DNA of 64,000 nt from Unio delphinus (GCA_029339505.1 JAQISU010000081.1:16095001-16159000); one strand, 5' to 3'. Positions 32,946 through 45,095 are shown, numbered from the stretch's first letter. Notes: a model not told the origin generated them from the sequence alone. A program made the numbers and translations.

Positions 32946-33290
32946 AGTTACAGCTGGCTAGATTTCTCATATTCATTTCTTGGGGCAAGACTCTAACGCA
33001 CGCAATCACAGGTGTCATCTTTGAGTCATATGTAAAGATTAACGCCAGTGACATTTTAAATTTAGAGCAGAGTTATTTTGGATAGATAATATAAATGATA
33101 ACTATATTGAAAATGAAAACGTTACATATCATGTTTGATATTTTCTTAATACAGGGTTTCTATGGCATCCAGCGCGTGAACATAGATCTTAGAAATTAAA
33201 TCATTCCGCCTTATACATATAATACACATCACACAAAGAAAACTGGAAAGGGGCAGGGGAGAATGTGTGGGGGTGGCAGAAAAACGGCCT

Positions 33291-33440
33291 TTATTCAATT
33301 CACAGTTAGTACTGGCTCATACGTCGTGTCCAACTGCATATTCTGCCGGCAGATCCGGCTCTGGGAAGATTATTTGGAGTAATGAAGACAACAAACAACA
33401 CAGGACCTGACCCGCAGACGCATTATGCTGCGGCAGATCA
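33291..33440. repeat. Hairpin repeat family, copy a
   Basis: TTATTCAATTCACAGTTAGT, ACTGGCTCATA, GTCCAACTGCATATTCTGCC and CGGCAGATCCGGCTCT match a copy at 34.1 kb. The repeat is interrupted at its right side by the Harbinger-like remnant. Confidence 0.6.
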
Positions 33441-33889
33441 GGGTCCGTATACATGAATCACCTCAAATCCACAGTCATGCTCAAATCTGAGTTTTCCCTC
33501 AAATGCCTATCTTAAGGAATAAACTCAAAAATGGCATACGCATATCGCCTACGTACACGCTGGAGAATGGGTTTTAAAGAGCAAAGCAAAGGCTAACCTT
33601 CAACTATGTGGAAAAATTAGAATGCTCCCAAATATTATAATTTAGAAATCACTCAATTGTACTTTTGGCATCAATTTTGGAACGTTTCCTTTCACCATTA
33701 ATCAGCCGTTCTAAATCACTTCAATCGCAATGTCAGGTGCTCTGCGCCCTTATATATGTTGCAAGTGGATCATATATGAGGCTGATCAGGGATATCATTG
33801 GTTTATTGCAGCCGACAGTGAGCCGTGTTGGAGTCCGGGTTGCAAGGGCAATAGAGTCTCTGACTCGACAGTTTTGTGAATACGGACCC
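33441..33889 (+). mobile_element. PIF/Harbinger-like remnant with terminal inverted repeats
   Basis: GGGTCCGTATACA at the left edge and its inverse TGAATACGGACCC at the right edge (12 of 13 matched) enclose a transposase fragment. At 449 bp it is an internally deleted element. The expected 3-bp TWA duplication is not evident. Confidence 0.6.
33665..33889 (+). pseudogene. PIF/Harbinger transposase N-terminal fragment
   Basis: The frame contains QCQVLCALIYVASGSYMRLI and GLLQPTVSRVGVRVARAIES, the helix-turn-helix-like region just before the DDE nuclease domain of Harbinger transposases (LxxLxxLRFxATGSF...QxTVSR pattern, family knowledge). The catalytic DDE part is absent; after about 33,870 the frame runs into the terminal repeat and then unrelated sequence to 33,961. 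A full transposase is around 350-400 residues, so only about a fifth remains. Confidence 0.7.
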
Positions 33890-33989
33890 CGAATATGTAT
33901 TATATGTGAGTTTGACTCGCCTTCTAAGCGAGCACAGACGGTAGTTTTGGTGTGTAAATAGTAAGCAGTTTAAATAGCAAAGCAAATAG

Positions 33990-34470
33990 TGACTATAATT
34001 GTGTGTACTATTTGGATTCATTGACATGAAATTAATTCTCATTTGTTTTAGTTTGTAATCATTAGGAAATGACTGTAATTAGTAAAAATAATTGGTAGAA
34101 GTAGTAGCACTAGTTTAGCAGGTGTAGATAAAGACCTTTATTCAATACTCAGTATATACTGGCTTATTATTGAGTCCAATAGTATTATTGAGTATTATTA
34201 TTGAGTCCAACTGCATACTGCACAGACCAAGATCTGCCATCGTATCGCGCGCCGGCATATCTGAGTCTGTGCAGATTTGTAAGGGCTATCAGTAGAATAA
34301 ACAACTTAGAGGGAGGGGGATTAAAAAAAATCAATCTGATTCAAATAGCCCTTTATTGTGTAAATATTATGGAGTTCACACAACGAAAGTTACGCATAGT
34401 GAATATGTTCGTGGTAAACATTTGGATTCGTTGACATGAAGTTGAATTCACATCTTTTATATTGTTATCA
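33990..34470. repeat. Local duplication around a hairpin repeat
   Basis: ATTTGGATTCATTGACATGA near 34,012 recurs as ATTTGGATTCGTTGACATGA near 34,420, each followed by a diverged AATTCTCAT/AATTCACAT stretch and GTAGTAGCA-like words. This suggests a duplication of about 400 bp. The second hairpin repeat copy lies between. Confidence 0.5.
34125..34290. repeat. Hairpin repeat family, copy b
   Basis: CTTTATTCAATACTCAGTAT, ACTGGCTTATTATTGAGTCC, then GCACAGACCAAGATCT and its near-inverse ATATCTGAGTCTGTGC separated by about 22 bases: a stem-loop with a 16-base stem containing mismatches. Confidence 0.65.
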
Positions 34471-35488
34471 CTTTCATGTGCGTAATGAGAACAAATAATT
34501 CTTACTTACATGAATCCATTTTTATTTTGTATCATTATACCACTAGTTAGAAGCAGCTGTAGTAACAGCAGCATCAGCAGTTTTTTGTTGTTGTTATTGT
34601 GTTTGTTGCAGTGATTGTTGTATTGGTTGTTGTATTTGTTATCGTCACACTACTGACTGACTCCATTTTCAGACTGTCCAAGTAGAAAAAGCGGGCAAAA
34701 TCTAATTTTTCAACATTTCATTTTCACCAAGTTTTAAAATACAATTATTTTTACTTTCCATGTATAACATTAGAAGCAAAGGTAAGATTCTAACTCAATT
34801 AAATTGTGCAAAACAAAGTTTCACTATTTTCATTGAACGATTGATAGGTGGAAATAAATTAACTTATCCTTCACGATTCTAAGATAATACAGTGGTACAT
34901 GAGACTGACAAAAGCCAGTTCAATTGCAGCTGATTTAGGCCAATCAACAGCAATCTTTTGTCATTCTGACTCAATTATGCCGAGTTGGTACATCAAATAC
35001 TGTCTCTATTTCGAAATTTGAACATTTCTAATATACGTTAAAAAGAAAAGTATGAAATAATTTCTATTGTACTAAATTTCAATGTCACTTTCTCATTTCC
35101 GGCACTTTATTATTAATACAATAGTTCTTGTCCGTTTCTTGTTTGCATGGACATTAAGCAACATTTAAAATCCTATCAAGAACTGACTTTCATCTTGTTA
35201 ACGTAATTTTGCATGAAGAATCCTGATGCTAGATTTCTCATAGGCTAACGTTTTAGTTCGCTTAGGCCACGAGTAAACAACAAATATTGTTGTCGCCACC
35301 TGCATCAATAGCCAGATATATTACCTCAAGGTCAAAGGAAAATGTTGTCATGGTGCATGACATCAAGGTCGGGTTTCCTCAGATCTCCAGCGCGCGACAA
35401 GTCACGTCATTACAGAAAGCAAGTTTGAAGATCGAAATATTTTCTGACCAGTTAAAGGATTGTCCTTGTCAACTGCGAGTAAGAGTGT
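34471..35488. other. No gene seen
   Basis: AT-rich with a TTG-rich patch at 34,580-34,640. No supported feature. Confidence 0.4.
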
Positions 35489-35570
35489 TTTTTGTTTTGT
35501 ATGACATGTATTGCTTTTTGTTTTGTATGACATGTATTGCTTTTGTTTGTATGACATGTATTGTTTTTTT
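35489..35570. repeat. 24-27-bp tandem repeat, 3 copies
   Basis: TTTTGTATGACATGTATTGC recurs with ATGACATGTA at 35,501, 35,527 and 35,551. Confidence 0.88.
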
Positions 35571-36184
35571 TTCATTGAAAATGTTATCAATGTTTTATGA
35601 CAGAGGAGACTGATTCTGCATTGTTCAAGCAGGTTTTAGAAAAGTCTATAATTAACCCATCGCTCAGAGAAATTAATATTTTAAGTAAAATAAAGTATGA
35701 TTTATCAATTATGCTGTTTGTCTCTAACCAAGTAGGTGAGATGAAGTATTTGCAATATAGTACCAAAGGTAACGATTTTCAGTTCGTGCCAAACTGGCTT
35801 TCAGCTTTTTCTCACAATTAATCATCACTGAGTATTGTTTTTTGTGCATACAAGGTGCGCTACTGTCTATGAAATGCTTCTAGCAAAAATTAAAAAAGAA
35901 ATTGACCTCTGGAAAGCCAGCGATAGCTATGTGTAAAGTATTAACTGTAATGTAGCATACAGTCCAATGAACATCTGACCACACAATCGCATAGTTATAT
36001 GTCAGTGTTTCTCGTGTATAAGTTGAATACACTAACCAATCAATCATCCAGAGAAAATGTCATTGTACCTAGCTTACAAGTCGAGTCCACTGACCTGTCC
36101 AATCACAAAGTTGGTTGTGGATGCTATTTGCTTATAATAACAGTACACTACCCATTCAGTCACCCAGTTAAACGTCAGTGCCAC

Positions 36185-36385
36185 TCGACAATAAGTGGAG
36201 TCTAACATCCAACCGCATAGACCCAGATCGATTGTCATTTAATGCTCCGGAAGATCCGTGTCTATGCAGTTTGTTCAGAGTAAGCATAAAATAAATAACA
36301 TAGACCCTGATCTGCCTGCGCAAAAGCAAATAAGAAAACAAAAACGTCAGTGTATGTTGTTTGCAGTTGGACGCCACGTATAGAT
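36185..36385. repeat. Hairpin repeat family, copy c
   Basis: CATAGACCCAGATC and the near-inverse GATCCGTGTCTATG form a 14-bp arm pair (12 matched) around a 25-base loop. A second CATAGACCCTGATCTGCCTG follows, then GTTGGACGCCACGTA, the inverse of the GTCCAAC edge. Confidence 0.6.
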
Positions 36386-36974
36386 GTAATCAGGATTAGT
36401 CGTGTATTGAATTGAAATATTTCGGTTGTACAGAGAGGTCAGTCAGCAGCCTACAAAGGTCACTAGGTTTGTCTATAAACACGAGAAACGCAGAGGTTAT
36501 ATACATTATTTCGCATTTTAGTTTTTGGAGCAGTTTACATTATACTGAATGGTGAAATAAGCAAAGATTAAACCAGGCAAAACATGCTCTATGTAATTAA
36601 ATGTTTTTGAACTTAACCATTCGCAACTAACATTATCTTTCTGAGAGAAAACTTTTCTTAATATGCCATCGAGTCGATCCAGCGGTCACTGGCAAACAAT
36701 ATCATTCTTGATTGCTTTAACTCTTTACATAGACTACCTTAAATTTAATAGAATGGATTCCTCTTTGATCGTTTACGAAGTTACCTGACCATCTAAATTT
36801 TCTGTAACTGAGCAAGTGTAACTAAACACTGACTTATTTGTAACTGAAATGTTCCATTGTCCAATGAGGTTCGTGAAATACAGTTAAAGTGACATATCAT
36901 TGATTAAAATCCTGTACGTTCCGCATGAATAAATTGTCCATTAGAAGGTAGAAAATGGTATATGATGTACCGTA

Positions 36975-37150
36975 TGTACTGGCTTAAGTCCAGTCAAACT
37001 TTAAATAATAAAGATCCTGATCTACTGTAGCATAATCAGCGGTCTCTGTTCTTCGTTCTACTGACTACTTTTAACAAACTACACTGACCAAGATCTGGGT
37101 CTGTGTGGTGTGTTGTTGAACTCCATTTATAACGTACGTACGTACGTGTG
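36975..37150. repeat. Hairpin repeat family, copy d
   Basis: GTACTGGCTTAAGTCCAGTC, AAGATCCTGATCTACTG and CTGACCAAGATCTGGGTCTG, then GTTGTTGAACTCC. This is the most diverged copy. 36,386-36,974 is otherwise featureless. Confidence 0.5.
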
Positions 37151-37487
37151 TGACAATAAAGAAACCTTCAAATGCAATTGAGTTTGTTTTCTTTAAGTGT
37201 AAATTGGTTTTGGTAAACATTTGTCTTAAAAACAAAACAACAAAAAAAAAATATATGTCCCGTTTGAGATACAAATATTAACTAAACGGAATACAAATAT
37301 TAACTAAACGGAATGGCTGCACTCTGTGTCATCACATAATCATCCGTATGTACAATACTGACCGTCCCTTTGTTTTCATTTATGATTTTATTCGCACACC
37401 TAGTCTGATTTTATTGTCCTATATGGAAGTAGCCATGATTTTATTTTCTATTGGTGTACAACTAATTGGTGTTAGAGTACTACAATT

Positions 37488-37495
37488 AACCTGGT
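37488..37495. repeat. 8-bp target-site duplication, left
   Basis: AACCTGGT, identical to 37,716-37,723. Confidence 0.93.
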
Positions 37496-37715
37496 CAGAG
37501 GCGTAGCTGGGGGGGGGGGGGGCACGAGGGTACATATGTCCCCGGGCGCCATACTGGGGGTGGGGTGGGGGGCGCCAAAATGGGCTTTGAAATAGGTTGT
37601 AACGGGTAATGGTGATTTTATTGATGAAAATAATGGGTTTCAGAGTTGAGGTGGGGTGGGTGGGTGGGTGGATGAATATTGTCCCCGGGCGCCAAACACT
37701 CTAGCTACGCCTCTG
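37496..37715. mobile_element. hAT-type MITE, 220 bp
   Basis: Ends CAGAGGCGTAGCTGG and CTAGCTACGCCTCTG are inverted repeats of the hAT CAGaGGCGTAGC type, and the element is flanked by a perfect 8-bp duplication. The interior is GC-rich with G runs and two direct copies of GTCCCCGGGCGCCA. There is no transposase, so it is a non-autonomous element mobilised by a hAT transposase encoded elsewhere. Confidence 0.95.
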
Positions 37716-37723
37716 AACCTGGT
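37716..37723. repeat. 8-bp target-site duplication, right
   Basis: Second AACCTGGT. Confidence 0.93.
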
Positions 37724-40281
37724 AATGTAGCCCATCTCATATAAATAAGACCTATCTGGGTTTTTGTCTAAGATTATTATCCAGTTTGGTAATTCTTATG
37801 TTTGCTCAACTAGCCGTTATAGTACAAATTAGTTTGTAAAGACGCATAGATGAAGAATGTAAAACCCAGTGTAACTAAAGCAATTTGTTAGTGATGGTGC
37901 GCTGCCCAGGCACACATTTTCATCACCTTATTTTTTGGCCATCTTGTTTGTAGCCTTGTGACTTCATTCTTCACACCAAAGTGAATCAAGGTTTGTACTT
38001 AGATCAAAGTGGAAGATGACGCAGATAGAGTGTGTGTCTCCATTATTAGCCACAGCTGTACACTGAAGGAAGATGCATGATTGGTGACCGCCATCTTAGT
38101 TTCTATACTTCCCGTTGTGGAATATGAACAGAACAATATTTCTGATTTGACTAAATATCGACAGAAGCTGCTTCTGAGAAAGACTGATGATACGCAGTCT
38201 TACTTGTCACGTCGCTGAAATCGCTCAATTAACCATTTTCACCATTAATTATATTTGTACCGTTTTCACAGGAGATTGTCCCAACTAAAACCAAACTCTA
38301 TTCTGTGTGCAAATCTCTTAACTCATTCTTTGTTTCAAAGGTCTTTAAAATTTGATCAGAAGTTTGATATCACACGGTTACATCAACCCAAGAAAAAAAA
38401 TCAAGAACGTCATGTGTGCTATGATCAAAGTCGGATGATATATTAGAGTGGTCCAACTACGGATAATTTGCATCTGGCCTGCTCTCATAAAAAAAACCTC
38501 AATTCCATAAATATTGTATAATTACTATAATATATATCATACATAGCCCACGAACTTTACATTTTGGTATATGTGGCCCGCGGTGTTGAAAATGATGGAC
38601 CACCCTTTTATAAAGGAACACGTTTTAATTTTGGTTGTCAGACTGCTGCTAGAACGCTTGAATTTCAAAATGCTGCTTCTAAGTAACTGTACTCGTTGCT
38701 CGGTTTTTCTGATTACCAGTGTTGTTTGGGAAATTTTCATGTTGACTTTAGTTTTTATTATAAGGACTGCATCAGCTTCTTTAATGTGTACGTTGACATG
38801 TATCAATTTTTATTTTGGCTCCAGAACTTATGTTTTTGATACAGGTGTAAACGAGTACTACCACCACAATGCATTCAATTATCCGCAGGACGTAATGCAG
38901 GACTGAATTCCCGTTGTCTCAGATGTAATTGATTCATGCGATAGGATGCATTTTATGTTCAATACTCGGATCAAACTGTTTTTGTCGAGACAAATGTAAA
39001 TAATATGTGAACTAAAACCCTCGTTACAGCTGCAAGGTCATCGTTTTGGAAACCTATGCCTGTCGCAATATTGTGACGGTGTTTCATCGCACTTATGTTT
39101 TACCAGATAAATTATTAGGATTATTGAATGAGAGAAAATATGATCCCAGGTTTTACAAAGTGATCAGTCGGGAAGTTAGATCACAGTTTCCTCCTAATGT
39201 TGAAATATAAAGACATTTAAAAGGGTGATTAAGTTACCATAAATCATTCGTTATTCTTATCTAAAAGGTCAGGCTATGCAATACGTCAAACATAGTTTCG
39301 TGCTATCAGGTACACGTGTGTATTTATTGATTGGTGCATTTGGCAAGTCTGTTCACACTTAGAATTCGATGATAATATATCCGACACAAGCCATTTTGTG
39401 CAATAGCCTTATAGTACGAACGACAGAAGCAGTGTTGCTCCGAGACTGACTGAGTTTCGTCGTCTGCCTTACATGTATATAACATCGAAATCTAGGGCAT
39501 GGTTCTAATTTTGGGGACATGTCTAACCATTTGACGTCTCAAGGTTGACCATGCAGCGAATCAATTTATCATCTAAAATATATTTTGTTTTGATACTAAG
39601 TATTTTGTAATGATATGAGTAAATGTGTTGTTGAAGTTGACCGATATTTGTACCGAAGCAGAATCATTTTCTAGAGCATTCAATTGTTTTATTAATATAT
39701 TCTAAGCATTGCTTCAAAGTGTTTCGTTTGAAAAACGTGCGAATCTGCACGGGAAGTGAACTGTTTATGCTTTTGACGAAGTAAAGAGCACATATAGCTG
39801 ATGGCCGGCGGAATAAAATACATGTGGTAGGATAGGAATGTCAAAAATATATTTTTAAAGGTTTTCTGTAATTGTGTACATCGGTTGGATCATTGGTACA
39901 GACGTTAATATTCAATCTTTCCTCTTTATTTTTGGTATTTGTGGTGGAGGGAGGGGTAGAGATTGTCTAACTAATGGATAAACGCTTATATCTACCTCTA
40001 GAAAAGGTATGATATTTAGATGTGACAGCTAGTTCACCACTCCCAAAACTCAAGTTCTTTTGGCAGTGAATTTGCCAGTATAGCACGAGAAATGATTTTG
40101 ATAATGAATCCTGCCCCAAGATTATAAACGCATTCTCGTAGTCAGCTTAGACATAACTGAAGATTCATATGTCGGATTTGCCTATATCAAATCACCGAAT
40201 ACAAAGATTTACAGTTTTGTATTGCAAATTGGATTGAGATATCAAAGGCGAAAGAACATTTCTGTCTCATTTTTTCAAGGT
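37724..40281. other. No gene seen
   Basis: 2.5 kb without a supported gene. Overlapping forward and reverse frames of about 100 codons at 38.5-38.9 kb lack any recognisable motif. Confidence 0.4.
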
Positions 40282-40565
40282 ATGTGACAATGAACACTTA
40301 TGAATTAGCACCTGATTAGTCAAACATACGTCTGAATAAGCATTTGATTGGTCCAGCAGACTGCAGAATCAGCACTTGATTGGTTCAACATACTGAATAA
40401 GCACCTCATTGGTTTGGTCAAATAAGCTTCTGATTGGTCAGATAGACTTCTGAATTAGAACCTGATTGGTCCAACTCAATGCTATATAAGCACCTCTTTG
40501 GTCAAACAAACTGCTGAATAAGCACCTAATTGGACAAACAAACTTTTGTATAAGCACCTGAATGT
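40282..40565. repeat. Degenerate 36-40-bp tandem repeat, about 7 copies
   Basis: Units built on AATAAGCACCTGATTGGTC and CAAACAdACTgCTG repeat about seven times. Most copies keep ATTGG, the inverse of a CCAAT box. Confidence 0.8.
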
Positions 40566-41410
40566 ATAATGACTTTGTTAATTTCACACCTGTGAAGGTA
40601 AAACCATGTATTAAGTTCAGAGGGAATTGTTTGACAATGTTTTGGGAATATGGTCAACTGATTTTTGTCAAAGACGCATCTGATCTAATTTTTATCTTAT
40701 CAAGCATTTAAATTTTAAATCTCTCCATCCAGATGATTTCTCAAAGTAGACAGAACACCTATTTCACCATGCACCATATAACGAGGAGAATGAATGTTTT
40801 TTCGAGGGTGTGTGTGTTTTCCCTCATATTTATCTTTCTTTACAGTTCTATTTGTAATTGGAAGTGTAAGATTCTAATCAGTGACCCCCCCCCCCCCCTT
40901 ATCACTTAACAAACAGGTTATCAATTCTACTAAGTTATTATAAGTCAACATTAGAGTTGTTCGTGTCAATAATGATTTAGTCCCTCCCATATAGCTGTTT
41001 TTTTCTTTCAGTAATTCTTAATCTAGTTCTATTCGACTCGAGATCCAGGATCATGTACAGATCTGAGAAGTAGATGCATGCTTCAGCAAAAATATAGAAT
41101 ACAAAATAACGCTTCCGACATGACCGTTTACCTTTTAAACACAACGTGAAAAAGGACACAAAGTAAAAGAAATCTTACAAGCATGGTTCCTAAAACGCTT
41201 ACTCTACACTTCATGTAAACAAATATCCACTACATGGTTGCCACATCGAGACTTAATTATATCAGAACCCGTCTGACACAACCACGCAATCGTCTGCATA
41301 AATAAATCATAACAAAACACGTGGCCTAACAGTATATGAAGATAAACAATGTTCTTTAACGGTCTTAGTTTCAACCAGGCAACAGCTGAATAGTTACTAC
41401 CTATGCAAAG

Positions 41411-41412
<2 letters not shown>
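40566..41412. other. No gene seen
   Basis: Contains a run of 14 Cs near 40,886; nothing else supported. Confidence 0.4.

Positions 41413-41500
<88 letters not shown>
41413..41500. repeat. (AT)n microsatellite
   Basis: About 44 AT units. Confidence 0.98.
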
Positions 41501-41502
<2 letters not shown>

Positions 41503-41734
41503 AATTATGGAATTTAAAAAGTACTCTTCAGCAAGCGCAGAAAAAATGTATTTGGAACTGAAGGTATAGAATAATGTACATCAGCAGGAGAGGTGAGCAA
41601 AGAAAATGGCGTGATTGAGAACTATTAATCATTAGTTAAAGAGGCTCGGCTGGAGACCCTCACTATACTATCATCTGTAGCAGACGCAGACAATATCTAT
41701 ATGCGTTTTTCGATTTTTGAACCGAACCCAAGAG

Positions 41735-42660
41735 TGGATGAAGGTACTTAAAATACATTACCTGGAGATATATTATAGTCTGGAAAATTACAATTTGAAC
41801 CGACGAGCAACAGGTAGTGGCATTCCCATTCGCAACAGACATAATAAGATGCAAGATGATAATATTATGGCGGATGATTTAGGATTAATTTTGTCTCAAC
41901 AGCATCCTAGCTGATGTTGATCGACTAGAAATTCTGATTGTTGAAAGACGTGCCGGCAACAATGTCTGCAAAAATATCAATGATTCAGCTCCTATTTGTC
42001 AGCGTTTATTTACCGGTGGTGTCATGAATAGTGTCTCCTATCTGGCGTTGTTTGATGAAATTACCAACGATTACTACAGCGAGTGATCAGCTAGATCGGC
42101 AATAAGAAAATAACGTGATTAAATATAATGGCAAACGTAGACCTGAAAGTGTCAGGGTGATAAATTCACGACTACCTTTTATTTTAAAACGATCTACAGA
42201 GATGGACTTGCGATATTATTCAATATTTATTTAAATTGATAGCCCCAAAAGCTATCCCGATTGCAAATAATTAGGTATGAAAGGCAACGAAGTTGTTCGT
42301 GATAATGCTATTGGCACTGTTGGTAATCTTCTCGGCTGCAAAAGACAGACTCGCATGATTAGTACTGCGAAAACTACAGCACAATGTGAAGCATTCCAGC
42401 GAAAGCATTCCAGTAAAACTGCCTAACACCGAAGTAGGTATTCCAAACTAACCAGTACCGAAGTGATCGCACCAAGTGTCAGAAAAATAATAAATCAATC
42501 TGCAAATGAGCCGTTCAAAGAATTAGCTGGTTTACCATCTCTGGCAAAACAAGCTGCAGAAGAGATAGAAAGAAACATAACCGTAAACAAAAATGTTCAA
42601 GCGTGATGAACCAGTATTTTCTATGGATGCACCAATACTCAAAGAATTTAAACAGAGGCA
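41735..42660 (+). pseudogene. Unrecognised coding debris, possibly virus-like
   Basis: Plus-strand protein-like patches broken by stops and frame changes: ENYNLNRRATGSGIPIRNRH (about 41,780-41,840), MADDLGLILSQQHPS, VDRLEILIVERRAGNNVC then a frame through SYLALFDEITNDYYSE (to about 42,085), NEVVRDNAIGTVGNLLGC (about 42,285-42,340) and ANEPFKELAGLPSLAKQAAE (about 42,505-42,565). They lie about 1 kb upstream of Maverick/Polinton fragments on the same strand and may belong to that element or to another virus-like insertion. No domain is recognised. Confidence 0.35.
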
Positions 42661-43222
42661 GAATTAAAAATTGAAGAAATGTTTTCAACAACAGAAAAAA
42701 GGAGAGCACAACTTTCTCATTCAACAGCAACAGAAAAAAAGAAGAAGCAAGAATAAAAGGAGGAGAAGAAGGAGAAGAAGCAGAAAGAAGCAAGGTCTAT
42801 GAGAGAAGGATGACGGTAAAAGTCAAAAGGTCTCGGTACTCTTAGAGATTTTGGAAGAGTTAAGGAATCTGCAAGAAATGTGTCAGACTTTTTTTTCGAC
42901 GGATCAAGAGAACATGAAGTGCCTGTGCCGAACAGTTCAACCCCGCCAACACCTCGCCGCGCCTGAGACACCAACACTAGTGATTTTTACCAAATCATCG
43001 ACAGTGGCAGGTCATGAATTAGGCCTTGGTCATGTCAAAGTGATAAGGTAGTTTTTATCTCATTACATCCCGTTACTTAGTATGTTAAAAAACTAGACCA
43101 ATGGTCTTTTTCAGTGCTAATCACCTCTCTCGAAAAGAGACTATTCAACATTTGCCAAATAATAAAAAAGTCATATCTATTTTTCCCATGATGTACGTGT
43201 GCGAGTACGTGAGTGGAGGTAC

Positions 43223-43223
<1 letters not shown>

Positions 43224-43259
<36 letters not shown>
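43224..43259. repeat. (ATT)n microsatellite
   Basis: About 12 ATT units. Confidence 0.97.
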
Positions 43260-43260
<1 letters not shown>

Positions 43261-44548
43261 AAAATCAAAACCGAGAGAGACTTACATTTTTCCTTTCTGG
43301 TCTATTCTATTAGAAGTTACAATCAAGTTTTACAACATGTCACTTTAAAAAGTCCATTAATTTCTGCTTTTAATTTTATATTCTCTTTTTTTATTTCTTA
43401 ACACTCACTGTCACATGTTCTTTTATCCTCTTTTTCTTCCTCACTTTCTTCTCATATTCTTTACTTCTCTTTCTGCACGAGCATGGGTTCTTCCTCCTTA
43501 CCACATGGTTATTTTTCATGTTTGCAAGCTATTTTGACGATGACCTGAGTGAGCCAGAATCCATACTTGTTAGGTCTGCATCCAGACCAATAGGGACCAA
43601 AGTCCACCACCAGCACCATCACCTGACAAGTAATCCGACATTCGAGAGACGGATACATGTTTTTGTAGAAAATGTAAAACGACAGAATAGAAATACACGC
43701 TGCAGTTTAAAAATTTAAAGTCAGACGTACCGCTGGAGAAAACATGGGTTCATCATCGATTTGGGAGATTCGTTGTTAACAACGCTGAGATGACAATGTT
43801 AAGCCAAAGAAGACGATCGCTTGACCTCTCAATTTATCACGACAGTTTGAAGTCTCCTGTTCAGTCAGGTTTAGCAGTCCAGCATAATTGACACCCTCCA
43901 AAATCATCGACAAGATTTAACAAGAACAGCAATCCAACGACAAGATTCAGATCACAATGGAAAAGCGACAATGTACATGACCCATGTTTCGGACAACACA
44001 AAAATGTAATATTATTTTTATTGAACGAGCATCATCCAAATTTACACTCAAAACAGTTTAGCCCGTATCATCGTGGTGGGACGAACGTATGCCGACTTGA
44101 ACAACACGGCCGCACGAAAAAGAGACTGGAAAACTATTCTAAAATAGAACTGAACCAAACAAGGACGAAAAGCAGAACACCTGTTACAGGAAGCTGGTCT
44201 ATCCAAGGACACGTTGAACGTACACCCTCAAGAACTGCATGGACAATTGTTGTTTCGAGGCAAAAATTTCCATGACGGAAATTTCATTCACGTCTATCAA
44301 TAAATTGAACATTTCAATACCATTAGAAGTATCACAGGATTTCAGGAACACATTTATTACACTAAAAATATGACTATGGGTATAACAATCGAGAACAACA
44401 CAAGTATTGTGGATCGGAATGTCTTATAAGCCCTGTTCTGACGAAGGACACAACGGGTGCATTGTCAGACTTGTCAGCCAGTTTTCGTCAGCCCTGCATT
44501 TTACTAACAACATCTAAAGACGCACGGTTTACATCATAAACGTGCTAG

Positions 44549-44803
44549 CTGAGGCTGTGCCCAACATGTGAACAAGTCGTACTTTGTAATAGTGCCAAGT
44601 CGCATGTTTGTTCAGGAAAGAAAGAATGTCCTGTTTGTCACCAATTCGTAAACTTTGAACACGAATTCTACAATAAAAAAATACCAACTGAACAGAAGGA
44701 GGAAGAAGATTTAGATGACCACAAGAAGGGAAATTTCATCTTTTTAGTTTTTAGATTTCGAATGCATGCACACTTCTACTTTCTTCGTGGCTCATTGTTT
44801 TGA
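44549..44803 (+). pseudogene. Maverick-type DNA polymerase B fragment (zinc region)
   Basis: An 84-codon open stretch contains CPTCEQVVLC, SHVC, then KKECPVCHQFVNFEHEF and, about 25 residues later, FIFLVFRF. In Maverick polymerases a Cys/His cluster of this spacing lies just before the first exonuclease motif, and the hydrophobic FIFLVFRF sits where that motif would be, although its acidic residues are lost here. This is the N-terminal third of the protein at best; the polymerase palm is absent. The assignment rests on the Cys pattern and on the capsid gene following. Confidence 0.45.
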
Positions 44804-45095
44804 AAATGATGGTAACACAAGGATTGCACGCCTTGAAAGATGCCGCATTGATGCAAGGCAAAGAATCTTCACAAATGTCATTATCGACAAACATATTCTC
44901 AAAGAAGCCTTCTTGAGAGCAGGCAAAAATGTCTTGCTTCAAACTGGAAAAGACATGTTGGCTCGACTAGAAACTCCTTTAAATGCCTTGAATGTTGTCA
45001 AGCCATGCATTTCTTTTTCGCTGACGCCACAGCAAGGCAATACAGAAAGAGACGATGAAGCCACCCTAAAGAGCATTTCAATTCCACAGAGCTAA
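44766..45095 (+). pseudogene. Small basic protein fragment next to the capsid gene
   Basis: A 109-codon frame containing KHILKEAFLRAGKNVLLQTG and KDMLARLETPLNALNVV, amphipathic helices that resemble the small minor virion proteins encoded next to the capsid gene in Mavericks. Similarity is in style and position only. After about 44,995 another frame with Arg/Lys-rich sequence (HFFFADATARQYRKRR) competes, so a frameshift is possible. Confidence 0.35.

Noticed and set aside
38537..38906. Overlapping forward and reverse ORFs of about 90-110 codons
   Set aside because: Both strands are open over the same AT-rich DNA and neither shows motif, domain or protein-like composition beyond chance.
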